Assembly (NCBI GenBank): GCA_036873755.1
Contig: JAVTVY010037248.1
Coordinates: forward strand, 62,001 to 126,000
Length of the DNA: 64,000 nt
Source: Hanleya hanleyi
Lineage: Eukaryota; Mollusca; Polyplacophora; Lepidopleurida; Hanleyidae
Reading direction: 5' to 3'
Shown: piece by piece, positions 33,841 through 44,610 of the stretch
How the letters are laid out: each line of letters opens with the position of its first letter
Position numbering within the stretch: the stretch's first letter is position 1
Notes under the pieces: generated by a model
Seen by the model: the letters and a program-made list of their open reading frames with translations, nothing else
What the model was told of the DNA's origin: nothing
The model's database searches: none
Position numbers and translations under genes: made by a program

Positions 33841-34486
33841 GATACCGCCAAATTCCACATATTCTAACTTATTCATCTACACTAATGTATAAGCATGCTT
33901 CTTAAATGTTGCAAGAATACCTGCTCTTGCTAATGTAATATGATATAGTAGTTACTAATAATATCTCTGTATATATGTTACATTAATCTTTTATAAACAA
34001 TAGCCGATGACTCATAATGACCCATACTGTATATACTACATTCTAAAGCATCTGCCTGTTCCTTCGCATTGAAAGTATACGGAGATTTCTGTCCTGTATT
34101 GGACGATACATTACCCTTTCTTACGTGATTCTGTTCCAAAATGGACCTATTCCAAATACGATTTAGACGGGTTGGATAGGTTATCGCACCGCCTTCTTCA
34201 TACTAAATGGCTATAAGTGAGAATTACTCGCAACTTTTGACTTTCAATAGATTATTTACTTCATAATCTGTTTTCACTTAGTTTTGCGACTCGAAAATCT
34301 TACAAATGCGAATTAGTTAGCATGATTCTTGTCGTTTCGCTGAGTCTGTATATCGGAGGGTGTGACAGTCGTAGTAAATTTATGCAGAAATCAAACACAG
34401 CTGCCACTCAAAATAGCTTTCAGTCGGACCGCTGTTCACAGTTGACGATGCACCTGTTTTAGCTAAGTCATGCTGATATATGGGGC
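33841..34486. other. LINE 3' flank and unassigned sequence
   Basis: Probably includes the LINE's 3' untranslated region (to about 34000). No gene was recognised in the rest before the gypsy LTR. Confidence 0.35.
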
Positions 34487-34710
34487 TGTAGATTGCTTGG
34501 CAAAATATATTCTGATAGCGTACATACGTTTAGTGACTGATTCAGGGGACATTACTCTAAGCGCATTGTTACTGCTCTCACAGCACATGGGCATACTCTG
34601 TATCTGTTGGGGGTTCCCGAGTAATCTGTCGGCCATTAAACACGTTGAAGCTGATTCAATTCGTGTGTTCTTTGTGGTTTAATCCGGTATCTGTGTTAGG
34701 CGACACTACA
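34487..34710 (+). repeat. 5' LTR
   Basis: Starts TGTAG and ends CACTACA. Shared with the 3' LTR: ACATACRTTTAGTGACTGAT, CACGTTG, GATTCAATTCGTGTGTTCTT, TTTAATCCGG and the TCTGTGTTAG end. It is about 224 bp, against 147 bp for the 3' copy, which lacks a 70-bp internal part. TGGCGAAGAGG follows at 34713 and may be the primer-binding site. Confidence 0.8.
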
Positions 34711-34771
34711 ACTGGCGAAGAGGAAAATTATTGAGACTTTCAGTGAAGTATTACAGACGCGCGCACTGAAA

Positions 34772-36173
34772 ATGTCGGAAACTGAACTAGATGGAAAGCA
34801 AAAGTTCGACGCACATGGCGACCCCACACATCTGGGTCAAGCAAAGAAGCGGTGGCATCGTAGCTTTAAACTATTCGTTGTCGGCAAGGGCGTCAAGGAA
34901 AACGCACAGAAAAAAGCCTTGCTATTACATTGTGCCGGACAAGAGGTACAACACATTTTCTTCGCTCTGACGGAAGACGACGGACAAAGCGCCTACTTGA
35001 AAACAGTAAATACCTTGAATAAACATTTTGGGACAAAAGTAAATGTCCCTTATGAAAGGTACAGTTTTCGACAGATAAAACAAGAAGATAGTGAAACAGT
35101 AGAACAGTTCATAACAAGACTTAACCCTACCAGACCTGGGGGAGAGCAAAATGGCCCCCCTACCAAACTTTCTGCACTATCTCCGGAACGACAAAACATT
35201 GAGAGCCGAAACTCCGTGACTTTCATAGCTTTTCATATTGGGGTCATTTTGAGATTATTTGCATAACCCCCCGTGAAGAGGATCATGGGTAAATTCAATA
35301 TGGCGACCGCGTGGGCTACCAGAAAAGTGATTACTACTTTTCCGCGATGAAAAGTGGGCAAACACTATTTTATTTCACATCACATTAATATTTACTAATT
35401 CACCATGCAGTTTTTGCGGAAAAATTGCATAAATAAAAAATTCGAGAAATCTGACTGAAAAATCGACCACAAAATAACGTTTTTGAAAATGACGTCACTG
35501 TGACGTCATCAAAGCGACCATCTGGGATGTTTTTACATTTTCTGATAGAGCTTGATCCAAGGGTATATTCTGGTAACTTTCAGCTCCCTAGCTCAAGGGG
35601 TAAAAAAATAATTAGGGGAGCCATTTCGGCCCCTCCAGGCTTGGACAGGTCCCAAAAAGTCCAGGCCAGATAGGGTTAAACAAAAAGCAATTTTGTGTGA
35701 ATTTGAATCGACAGATGAACGAATTCGTGACCAAAGGATCGAAAAATGTAGGTCACAAAAATTCAGAAAAAAATTGCTTGAGAAAGGTCACTCGTTGACA
35801 TTAGATAGTTTGAGAACCATTGCAGCTACATTGAAAATGTCAGAAGTCCACTCCAAGCAAATGGGGTCTGCTCAAAATGATGCAGGGTCGGCGGTAAATC
35901 AGGTTAGTTCTGGTGCCAGTGGAAAAGATTACAAACCGAAAACAAAACTTGGATCGGGACACAACTTGAATGTTTTCGATGTGCTCGTGTCGGGCATTTT
36001 TGGAAAGACCCACAGTGCCCAGCACGAGATAAAAAATGCACTAAATGCGGGAACAATGGACATTTTGCCGTTTTCTACAAAACCCGACAGCCAGGCGGAA
36101 ATAAAAAGACCGGAGGGAAGAAAGGAAAAGTTTATTCCGTTGAGTCTGAATCAGAAGACGAGTATGCATTCAG
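34772..36173 (+). pseudogene. Gypsy gag, split by a MITE
   Basis: The ATG at 34772 opens a capsid-like ORF (KRWHRSFKLFVVGKGVKENA, LLHCAGQEVQ, NTLNKHFGTKVNVPYERYSF) that runs into the MITE at 35121. It continues at 35680 with EFESTDERIRDQRIEKCRSQ and a nucleocapsid-like tail to about 36170. One TTAA is duplicated at the insertion, and the frame on both sides of the insertion agrees, so the MITE alone accounts for this interruption. The zinc-knuckle cysteines in the tail are degraded. Confidence 0.75.
35125..35675. mobile_element. TTAA-flanked MITE inside gypsy gag (551 bp)
   Basis: TTAA at 35121-35124 and 35676-35679. Ends CCCTACCAGACCTGGG and CAGGCCAGATAGGG. Same family as 31441-32048 and 41049-41620 but in the opposite internal orientation to those (the MITE-type CGCGATGAAAAGTGGGCAAA is inverted). 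Insertion into a recognisable coding sequence gives an unambiguous empty-site model for the family. Confidence 0.9.
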
Positions 36174-36174
36174 T

Positions 36175-36513
36175 GTGGGTCAGAAATTACCATCTGATCT
36201 GATTAAGGTTAACTTGGATGGATACCAGGTGGATATGATTGTCGACACTGGTGCGACAGTAAACCCTATTGGTAGTGTATTGTGGGTGGAACTGAACGGA
36301 AACAAAATTAGATATCACTTTGAGAAAACAAACAAGAAATTGCATGCATATGGGTCCGAGAATCCACTAGACTTGTTGGGAAAATTCACAACTTGCGTGT
36401 CATTAGCAGACAGTACTGAATGTGAGTTTTATGTGATTAAAGGTAAATGTCCAGCATTACTGGGAAGAGACACAGCAACACATTTGGGTGTTTTGAAGCT
36501 GGGCAGTGTATAG
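36175..36513 (+). pseudogene. Gypsy retropepsin region
   Basis: 112 codons open. It contains MIVDTGATVNPIG, with the D-T-G-A catalytic triad of aspartic retroviral-type proteases, and later CPALLGRDTATHLGVL, the conserved second half. It ends at a TAG where pol should continue, so the polyprotein is interrupted. Confidence 0.8.
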
Positions 36514-36539
36514 TCTGTAGAAGGGGATTATTCTGATCT

Positions 36540-37400
36540 CCGTGAGGAATACAAGGATTGTTTCACTGGTGTAGGAAAGTTGAAGGATTATCAACTGAAG
36601 CTGCATATAGCTGAAAATGCACAGCCTGTCGCGCAACGTATGTACATAATTCCCTTTAGCTTACGAGATAATGTCCGTGACAAATTAGACGAGCTTGGGT
36701 CACAGGATATCATTGAAAAGGTGAACAGTCTTTCACCATAGGTTAGTCCTGTGATTGTAGTTCCAAAGCCAAATGGTAATATGAGGCTTTGCGTGGATAT
36801 GCGTCAAGTCAACAAGGCTGTTCTCCGGGAGAGACATCCGAGTCCAACAGTGAATGAAATTGAGATCTTTACATAATTAGATCTCAAATATGGTCACCAC
36901 GAAGTGGAATTGGAAGAGTCATGAAGGGAGATACCCACGTTTGTCATCGAACAGGGATTATACAGATATCGTTTGGTATCAGTTCTGCACCCGAGAAAGT
37001 CATCCATGATTGTGAAGGTGTACAACACTTGTCAGACGATATTGTGGTACACGCTAAGACGAAACAACTTCATGATGAGAGATTTGAAAAAGTGCTACAT
37101 AGATTAAGGGATAAAAATATCACTCTGACTATGGACAAATATAAATATGGCATGGACAAAATCACGTTCATGGGTCACGGTTTGTCCGAAAACGGGATTG
37201 GACCAACTTCAGACCGAGTCAAAGCAGTTGTCGAGGCACAGCCTCATGAACAGCCTCGGAAGTAAAAAGCTTCTTGGGACTAGGGAACTTCATTGCTAGA
37301 TGCATTCCAGATTTAGCAACGCTATTGGAGGCTTTGAGAAGACTAACTAAGAAAAACAAAGTGTTTGTTTGGGCACCTGAACAACAACAGAGTTTCGACA
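36540..37400 (+). pseudogene. Gypsy reverse transcriptase remnant
   Basis: Blocks in several frames: LDELGSQDIIEKV, then SPVIVVPKPNGNMRLCVDMR and the LDLKYGHHEVEL block (motif A, with the usual glutamine changed), then HLSDDIVVHAKT (motif C as S-D-D, 37030-37060) and FMGHGLSENGIGPTSDRVKA. TAG at 36739, TAA at 36874 and TGA at 36920 interrupt it. The motif C form points to the Mag/K02A2.6-like group. Confidence 0.75.
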
Positions 37401-37760
37401 AATTGAAACAATGTCTAAAGCAGAATCGCTTGGATATTTTTGTCTGAACGCGACGCAGACTATGTTGGTAACTGTCGCTAGCAATGTAGGTCTAGATTCG
37501 GTCCTACTGCATGAAAATGATGGACAACGCCTCGTAAATGTGAATGAACAATCCAGCTGTAGCAAACTCCACAGCCAAACTGAGGAGTTTGTGAGATTCG
37601 TTGTTAAGGTTATGTCCACCGAAGAAGATGTACGTGAAGTGGAAGAAACTTCGAAAACGGATTCAGAATTTTCTGAAGCCAGAAATTGCACGCGTGAAGC
37701 GAGATGGGTCAAATCGTGTGTGAACTATTTTTCTGTTAGGAATGAACTCAGCAAATAGGC
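37401..37760 (+). pseudogene. Gypsy RNase H region, degraded
   Basis: An open stretch of about 115 codons contains NVGLDSVLLHENDGQRLV, which corresponds to the RNase H start that normally reads D-A-S-x2-G-L-G-A-V-L. The remaining conserved residues are not clear. Confidence 0.5.
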
Positions 37761-37802
37761 TATTTTTTACCTCGTGGTATTTCCAAAGTAACTGAGTACG
37801 AA

Positions 37803-38560
37803 ATGTGTAGAATTAGCCCACCAGGGTCACTTAAGTATAGTGAGCAAGAAACAGATGTTACGAACCAAGGTGTGGTGGCAGGTATGGACAAAGATGTGGA
37901 AAGATTTGTGAGGTCGTGTTATGGCTACCAAATTGTCAGTGCAGCTCCACAACCTGATCCACTCACACCAACACCACTGCCAACTGGTCCATGGCAGGAT
38001 CTTGCCATCGATGTGCTGGGGCCTCTACCGACAGGACATTATGTGTTTGTAATTGTAGATTAATACAGTAGGTACTATGAAATTGAAGTTACAAAGATAC
38101 TACCAGGGAAACAAATAATTGACGCCTTGGAGAATATGTTTTCTCGTCATGGTCTCCCTCTGTCAGTTACGTCAGATAATGGGTCTCAATTCATTTCAAA
38201 GTGTTTGAGAATTAATTGAGTGACAACGGTGTGAAATATAGACGGGTTATATTATATACAGCAGCCAACGGAGAAGTAGAACGACAGAACAGGTCGATGA
38301 TGAAACGCATCCGAATTGCTCAAGTGAAGTCACGTGAGTGGAGAAAGGATGTGATTACAACACATATAAGGGAAGTGGGAAGAGGTGCCGACATACTGAC
38401 TGCGTCACAGAGAAGAACTAATTTATTTGCGTATAGAACGACACCACACAGTACAACTGGTGTCTCATGCGCGAAACTTCTGTTCAGTAGAAAACTTAGG
38501 ACTAAATTATCAGGAATTGAAAATTCCGAAAATAACAGATTGATTGAAGCGGTGTGAGAC
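37803..38560 (+). pseudogene. Gypsy integrase remnant
   Basis: Zinc-binding remnant (C-Y-G-Y, one Cys lost), then PWQDLAIDVLGPLPTGHYVF (first catalytic D), VTSDNGSQF (second D in D-N-G) and ANGEVERQNRSMMKRIRIAQ (glutamate block), then YRTTPHSTTG. Stops at 38061 and 38217. A stretch at 38353-38425 (HIREVGRGADILTASQRR) interrupts the usual join before AYRTTPHS and looks foreign; 46 bases of it recur exactly at 54972. Confidence 0.75.
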
Positions 38561-39360
38561 AGTGACATGGTTTCGAAACATAAGAAGAAACTGTACATGG
38601 ATGAGAAACGCGGCGCGAAAGACAGTGAGTTGGAAACCGATCCTGATGTCCTCGTGAAACAGACGCGACGTGACAAATTCAGTACTCCGTTTCATCCAAC
38701 ACCTTACAAACTAGTCGAGAAACAATGGAAACAGCTGTGTTATCGAATCAACAGAAGGTGTCCAGTACAATTCAACACATGTGAAGAAATTCAATCAGCC
38801 GAAACCTATGAGTGACAGTGATCAGGATGACGATAATGAACTGAGCACTATGCCAATGACAGTTATACAGTTTGTCACCCCAGTGACCAGGCTGTCTCGC
38901 GATGTAAAATTACCTCAGCGATTCAATGACTTTGCTGTGTCAAAATAAGTGTAATTTACAATTGTTTATTTGAAGAGTGACATTACTGGAGTTAAAACAA
39001 GGAAAGTTATTGAATGATCAAAAAATGAACTTTAATCGTTCTGGAGTTTGCGTTTTACAGTTGCTTGAAGTTAAATTGTGTATTTACATGTTCAAAGAGT
39101 TTTCATTAAATCCAGTTGGGAACACATTTAACACTGTAAGACAGTTAAAGTTTAAATAGATTAGCTAACGCACAGTATAATAGAAGCTGCTAAAGTTGTG
39201 AAGAATTCACTGTGTTCTATTTCTGAAACTGAATTATAAACGTATTGAAAACTCAAATAAGAAGCCCACTTTTCAGTTAAGTGCACTAATGAGAGCAAGT
39301 ACTTAGCAACTCCTCCAGTCGTTATCTGAAAGCAAGTTCTAATTGTGTAGCATTAATCTA

Positions 39361-39520
39361 AGGAAGGGAGGAGTGTAGCGTACTGCACTATATAGTACAT
39401 ACATTTAGTGACTGATTCAGGGAACATAAATCTCGGCTTTCAACACGTTGGCCTTAGAAGCAGATTCAATTCGTGTGTTCTTTGGGGTTTAATCCGGAAT
39501 CTGTGTTAGACAGCACTACA
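39361..39520 (+). repeat. Polypurine tract and 3' LTR
   Basis: AGGAAGGGAGGAG (39361-39373) is a purine tract directly before TGTAG (39374). The 147-bp 3' LTR ends CAGCACTACA at 39520 and matches the 5' LTR except for an internal deletion and several substitutions, indicating an old insertion. Confidence 0.8.
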
Positions 39521-41044
39521 AATTCGACACAAAGTTTCAGAGAGTGCATGTCTTGTCTCGTGTAATTGAAAATCCTCCAGAATTTTCAGAATCCACCAAA
39601 ATCAATCTGTAGTGCTCTTGTGTCGGCTGAAACCCAGATAGCATGGACACGTCGGCATGACACCGGCAACAGGTTGAGTCGCGTCGGTATACATTGCGGT
39701 AGGCAGTGACACGTCGATCTTACGTCAGTCCGACGTCGCATCAGCAACGCATATTTCAGTGCCAATTTCGATATATTGGCATCACGTCGACCCGACGTCA
39801 GGTCTCCAACGAAACTTCTGTTTGCCAGTTTTAACATCGGCTTTGCCTCGGCCCGACAACATGTACACACGTAATTCAGAACGTCGGGCCTACGTCAGCC
39901 CTACTTAGATCTACATGGATTCATGCGCTCATCGTATTTTAATTTCAAAATGCATTGAAGAAACTTCCTATATCATGCCATGGTAAATATAATTTCCGGT
40001 ACCATAAATACATCATTTTAGATGGGTATCTCTATGAGAATGTCGGTGAATGATTTCCTCTTTTTATGTCTCAATGAAAATGTGAATATTCGTGTAAGCC
40101 TATCGATATTTATCTTGTGTTGTGAGGATCAAACTTTCCGGTGAATTACAGATGAAAATATTGCCGTGGACTTAATTAGAGCTGGCTGATCTTTTTTGCA
40201 CTTGTATATGTCGGGTCACTCATACGCATTGAAGGTGACCTATTTATTTTAAAAATTTCGAATCAGCCAATCATTAATTGTTGCGAGACAAAACGGGGGA
40301 ACGTGACGGTACTAGGTTATCTCCCCTTAGACTGATGCGCTCATTTCAACCACTGCGTCTGTTGAACGAATTTCAGCTGAGATCTGAGCTGAGCCGGTTG
40401 TTCGGCGCTGGAGTTGTTTCCGCCTTTCTGTCTGTTGTACGCCGACTTGGAAGGTCCACTCTTCAGGTATTTTTTCCTTGTTTTGATGTATGTTGCAGTA
40501 CATGTCATGTAATATTGATAAATTAATTTGTTGATTTTGAGGTACCAGTTCCGATATCGAAGTGCCCGCCATTTTTCAGCTTTTGGTGTTGTAGATTTGT
40601 AGATTGCACCAGAATGACCTGCATGTACTTTCTTTGGTATCGAATCCAAAATATTATCTTAAATCCTTAATTGATGCTTTATTCGGTGATATCCCTGAAA
40701 GAAAGCTGAACGTGTTGTTTACAATGTTGATAAATTACAGTGTAGCAGAAACCTCCTGTCTTATGTTTTGTTTCTCCCCATGTACCACATACCGACACCG
40801 CCGCGAAGCTGCTTTCTCAGCTCTTAAATGTCTGCTGGTAATTAAGTTTATCGAGACGATATGCAAATTGTGTTATAAGTAATCACGGGATTTAATAGAC
40901 TGTATTACAATTACAGAGAGATATAGCGCCAGAAATATTATAGTTTTGTTGTAAATGAGTCTTTGTGAACCAAAAGTTATTGAAGTTCACAAATCGCCTC
41001 TGCCACCCTATGACATGTACGTTACGTATACGGTACTTGGCACA
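39521..41044. other. Intergenic, repeats of GACGTC-type palindromes
   Basis: At 39630-39900 GTCGGCATGACACCGGC, GTCAGTCCGACGTCGC, CACGTCGACCCGACGTCAG and ACGTCGGGCCTACGTCAG recur as degenerate copies of one palindromic unit. At 40280-40470 a GC-richer stretch ends CTTCAGGTATTTTTT, a possible donor site. No protein is recognised. Confidence 0.4.
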
Positions 41045-41048
41045 TTAA

Positions 41049-41620
41049 CCCTATCTGGCCTGGGCTTTTTGGGACCTGTCCAGGGCTGGGGAGGGGGGCG
41101 AAATGCCCCCCCCCCATATTATTTTTCTTATCCCTTGAGCTAGGGAGCTGAAACTTACCACACTATACCCTTGGGTCAAGCTCTACCAGAAAAGCTCTAC
41201 AATCCAAGATGGCCGCTTTGATGACGTCATAGTGACGTAATTTTCAAAAACGGCATATTTGGTCGATTTTTCGGTCGGATTTTCCTAATTTTTTATGCAT
41301 GCAATTTCTCCGCAAAAACTGCATGATAAATTAGTAAATATTAATATGATGTGAAATAAAATAGTTTTTGCCCACTTATCATCGCGGAAAAGCAGAAATT
41401 TTGAAGAAATATGACAAAAACATCACTTTTCTGGTACCCCGCGTGGCCGCCATCTTGAATTTAGCCATGATCCTCTGCTCAGGGCGTTATGCAAATGGGC
41501 TCAAAATGACCCCAATAAGATAAACTATAAAGTCCCGGAGTTTCAGCACTCCATTTTTCGTCGTTCCGGAGATAGCTCAGAAAGTTTGGTAGGGGGGCCT
41601 TAATGCCCCCCCAGGTAGGG
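41049..41620. mobile_element. TTAA-flanked MITE (572 bp)
   Basis: TTAA at 41045-41048 and 41621-41624. Ends CCCTATCTGGCCTGGGC and CCCCAGGTAGGG; the right end has lost GGCC. It shares the interior with 26090-26263 and, inverted, with 35125-35675. Confidence 0.85.
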
Positions 41621-41624
41621 TTAA

Positions 41625-42329
41625 GTTCCTGTTTGACTTTCCCTCTGTCCGTCCACAACACCCAAGTTGTATAATCAATATAAACATAGAGTATTTGACT
41701 TGATGTTCATGAGACTTAGCAGACTACTGATCATTTTTCATAGCACATGAATTTGAATATTAATTTTTGTCGAGTTTATGAAATTTCACGATCAATTTCA
41801 TTGTATATGTGCCGTTAGTTAGCGCTCTTGTAATCGGAGTCTAATGGCTTTTCATGCCCTTCATTTTGACGGGTCGGATTGTATCTTTTAACCTTAAATC
41901 AGTCCCGTAAAATGGCTTTTCAAACTTTGTACACATACAGGTTTGCTAAAAATAATTTAAATATGTGCACCTCATATTATATGGTGAACCATGATGATTT
42001 TTTCTTCAAAATTTGTATAAAAATTATCAGTTAGAACCTTTGCATCATGTTGTATAATCAAGGCAGCCTGTACTATCATATATAGTTTCAGGTTTCTTGC
42101 ATATCGCCCAAACTTAGGATTTGATCATTATTTAAAAGTGACAACAGTCCTGTTACAACAGCATGGTACTGCATATGATGCCCTTAAATTGTATATTCAT
42201 TCAATCCTCACTGATTTACTGTTTTTTCTTGGAACAGGACTTTATATTACCTCAATGTGACCACTTTTGTTCTGCTTTGTAGGACCCATGATGCTACATG
42301 TTTGATGGGGAGTATTGGCAGAAGGCAAT
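41625..42329. other. Intergenic, nothing recognised
   Basis: AT-rich sequence without domain, repeat or clear splice signals. Confidence 0.4.
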
Positions 42330-43230
42330 CAATATTGGTGCAGTCAGAATTGGTGGATGATCAGTAATGCAACATGTACAATGGTAGACAATCGGTTGTC
42401 ATACAACATGGACAAAGATGGGACCAGTGCTGGATGATCAGATGTCATGCAATGACAAAAATGCTGGACAACCGTTTATCATACAACAGAGACAATGGTG
42501 AGGACGGCGGTGGATAATCAGTTGACATACATGTACAGTGTGGGCAGTGGTGAACAATCAGTCGCAATACATTGTGGGAAGTGCTGGATAATCAGTTGCC
42601 ATACAGTGATCAGCAGTGCTGGATAATCGGTTGCTATACAATATGGACAATGGTGAGGGTAGCGGTGGATAATCAATTGTCATAGAGTGACAACAGTGCT
42701 GAACCATCGGTTGTCATATAACATGGACAATGGTGAGGGCAATACTGGATAATCAGATGACATACCGTGGCAACAGTGCCGGATAATCAGTTGTCATACA
42801 ACATGGACAATGGTGAGAGCAGTGCTGGATAATCAGTTGTCATGCAGTGATAATAGTGCTGGACAATCGTTCATACGTTGTGGGTAGTGCTACATAATTA
42901 GTTATAACACAGTGACAAGCGGTGCTGGACAATCGGTTGTCATACAACATGGACAATGGGGATGGCAGTGGTGATAATCAGTTGTTATTCAGTGTGAAAA
43001 GTGATGAATATTCAGTGATCATACATTACAGTGACAACAGTACTGGACAATCGACTGAAAAGTGAAAATAGTCGAACATTGATTGTCAGAAAGTGTGGAC
43101 ATTGTTTGTCAATACAACGTGTGGATATTATCATGTCAAATATTACAATGATTGACAATCACCTGCAACACAGTATGGACATTGTAATCCTGGACAATCA
43201 GTTGTGAACAAATTTGCAATGGTGTGTAAT
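42330..43230 (+). repeat. Degenerate minisatellite, ~40/80-bp units
   Basis: Repeated GTGCTGGATAATCAGTTGTC, ATACAGTGACAACA, GTGCTGGACAATCGGTTGTC and CATACAACATGGACAATGGT blocks alternate with high divergence over about 900 bp. No conserved reading frame. Confidence 0.85.
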
Positions 43231-43238
43231 CTGTGGCT

Positions 43239-43393
43239 AGGAAACTAGCCTATGTTTATGTATACTATGATTGTCTTCTTTGAATTTGGTGCTAATATTG
43301 TTATATGGATATGGAATAGGTCTTTGGATTATGGGCGTGGATATTCTTTAATGGACGACGGCTGAATTATGAATGACGGACTAGACGCTTGTA
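43239..43393 (+). mobile_element. Naiad-type element, isolated 3' tail in inverted orientation
   Basis: Matches the reverse complement of 44218-44373 (TAGGAAAC, CCTATGTTTATGTATACTAT, GGTCTTTGGATTATGGGCGT, GAATGACGGACTAGACGCTT). It points towards the main element, whose tail ends at 44144, so the two tails face each other across 750 bp. Inverted partial copies are typical of Penelope-like insertions. Confidence 0.85.
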
Positions 43394-44143
43394 TCATTTG
43401 TCGTTCAATGTGTTAACAGTGCATACATGTCAGTGGAATATATGTTACAGTTGTACCAGTTGAGTGACTATTGGTAATGGTACGCGTACAATGACAGAAT
43501 GTTGATAACCGGTAACTTTCAGAATTATCATGTGTCTTGTGTAAGCTTCTTTAAACAATTTGTTGTTTAAAGTTGTATTTCTGTTTGCATTATTTGCATC
43601 TAGATCCTTCTTAATTACGGATACTACTGATGTATATTGGAACCAGCTAAGAGCATGCAAACACATCACCCTGTGCAACCGAGATACATGTCAGGGAGCG
43701 GAGGGGTGCAGGGGATTTTAATGCTCATCTATCAGTGTCTGGTCACTTGAGGGTCGCCGTAGGGCCGATGCAGTTGTAATTTATACACGGTGTGCCGACG
43801 TCGATCCGCTACTGGTCTAATGTTGGTATCGCTCTTATCGGGCCGCGGGGTAAAACTCAACATATTGACCCAACGTTGGGCCGCCGTGCACATGCTGTCT
43901 GGGGAACTCACGCGCTGCTTGAGGGGGAAGTCAGCAGAACTGTATAGCAACTCTCTCGAGCTCGTACAGATCAACGACGTACTCAGTATGGGATAATTAT
44001 TGTGACTAAATATGGCTACGGAAGAACACTTCTAAATCTGGAAATAAAAATTGACAGTGTATGTGCGGGAAGTTGAGTAAGGTATAAATATGTGTGTGTT
44101 TGCGATGGATAGATTAGTTTGAAGTTTATATATAACGTAGTCA
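43394..44143. other. Sequence between two converging Penelope-like tails
   Basis: No gene was recognised. A GC-richer part at 43680-43990 has two overlapping open stretches (80 and 68 codons) on opposite strands without recognisable domains. Confidence 0.35.
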
Positions 44144-44287
44144 ATTACAAGCGTCTAGTCCGTCATCTATAATTCAGCCGTCGTCCATTAAAGAATATCC
44201 GCGTCCATAATCCAAATTACAAGCGTCTAGTCCGTCATTCATAATCCAGCCGTCGTCCATTAGAGAATATCCGCGTCCATAATCCAA
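44144..44287 (-). repeat. Two 72-bp tail repeats of the Naiad element
   Basis: On the plus strand ATTACAAGCGTCTAGTCCGT and the following CAGCCGTCGTCCATTARAGA occur twice with period 72 (44144 and 44216). The terminal bases equal the ends of the other fragments in this window, so the 3' end of the family is here. Confidence 0.85.
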
Positions 44288-44610
44288 AGACCTATTCCAT
44301 ATTCCATATAACAGTATTAGCACCAAATTCAAAAAGACAATCATAGTATACATAAACATAGGCTTGTTTCCTGCAAGAGAGAAGCGGTCAACAGTTTTCA
44401 ATGATGCCGGCAAGACATCATGATGTTCCAAAAATCCGTATCGCTGATCAGTATTCTTAATCCATAATATTCGTTGTAAAGTCGTCATCTAAAGAATGAT
44501 GTATCTCAGTCACGCTTTGATTTTGACTGTTCATATGAGTACCATGAGGATCTTGAAGTACATGGGTTCATACGGCCCCTAGCCCCGGGTTAAGCGGAAT
44601 TAGACACAAG

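Larger units (their letters stand above)
34487..39520 (+). mobile_element. Decayed Ty3/gypsy LTR retrotransposon
   Basis: Full-length element: 5' LTR, possible primer site, gag, protease, RT, RNase H remnant, integrase, purine tract and 3' LTR in standard order. Protease D-T-G-A, the RT S-D-D-I-V-V variant and integrase D...D-N-G are recognisable. These point to the Mag/K02A2.6-like lineage of Metaviridae. Multiple stops and frameshifts, plus a MITE in gag, make it inactive. I found no target duplication (GGGGC before, AATTC after), so the ends may be eroded. Confidence 0.85.

Noticed and set aside
37803..38560. Complete, potentially active gypsy polyprotein
   Set aside because: Stops and frameshifts occur in protease, RT and integrase, and the LTRs differ by a large deletion.
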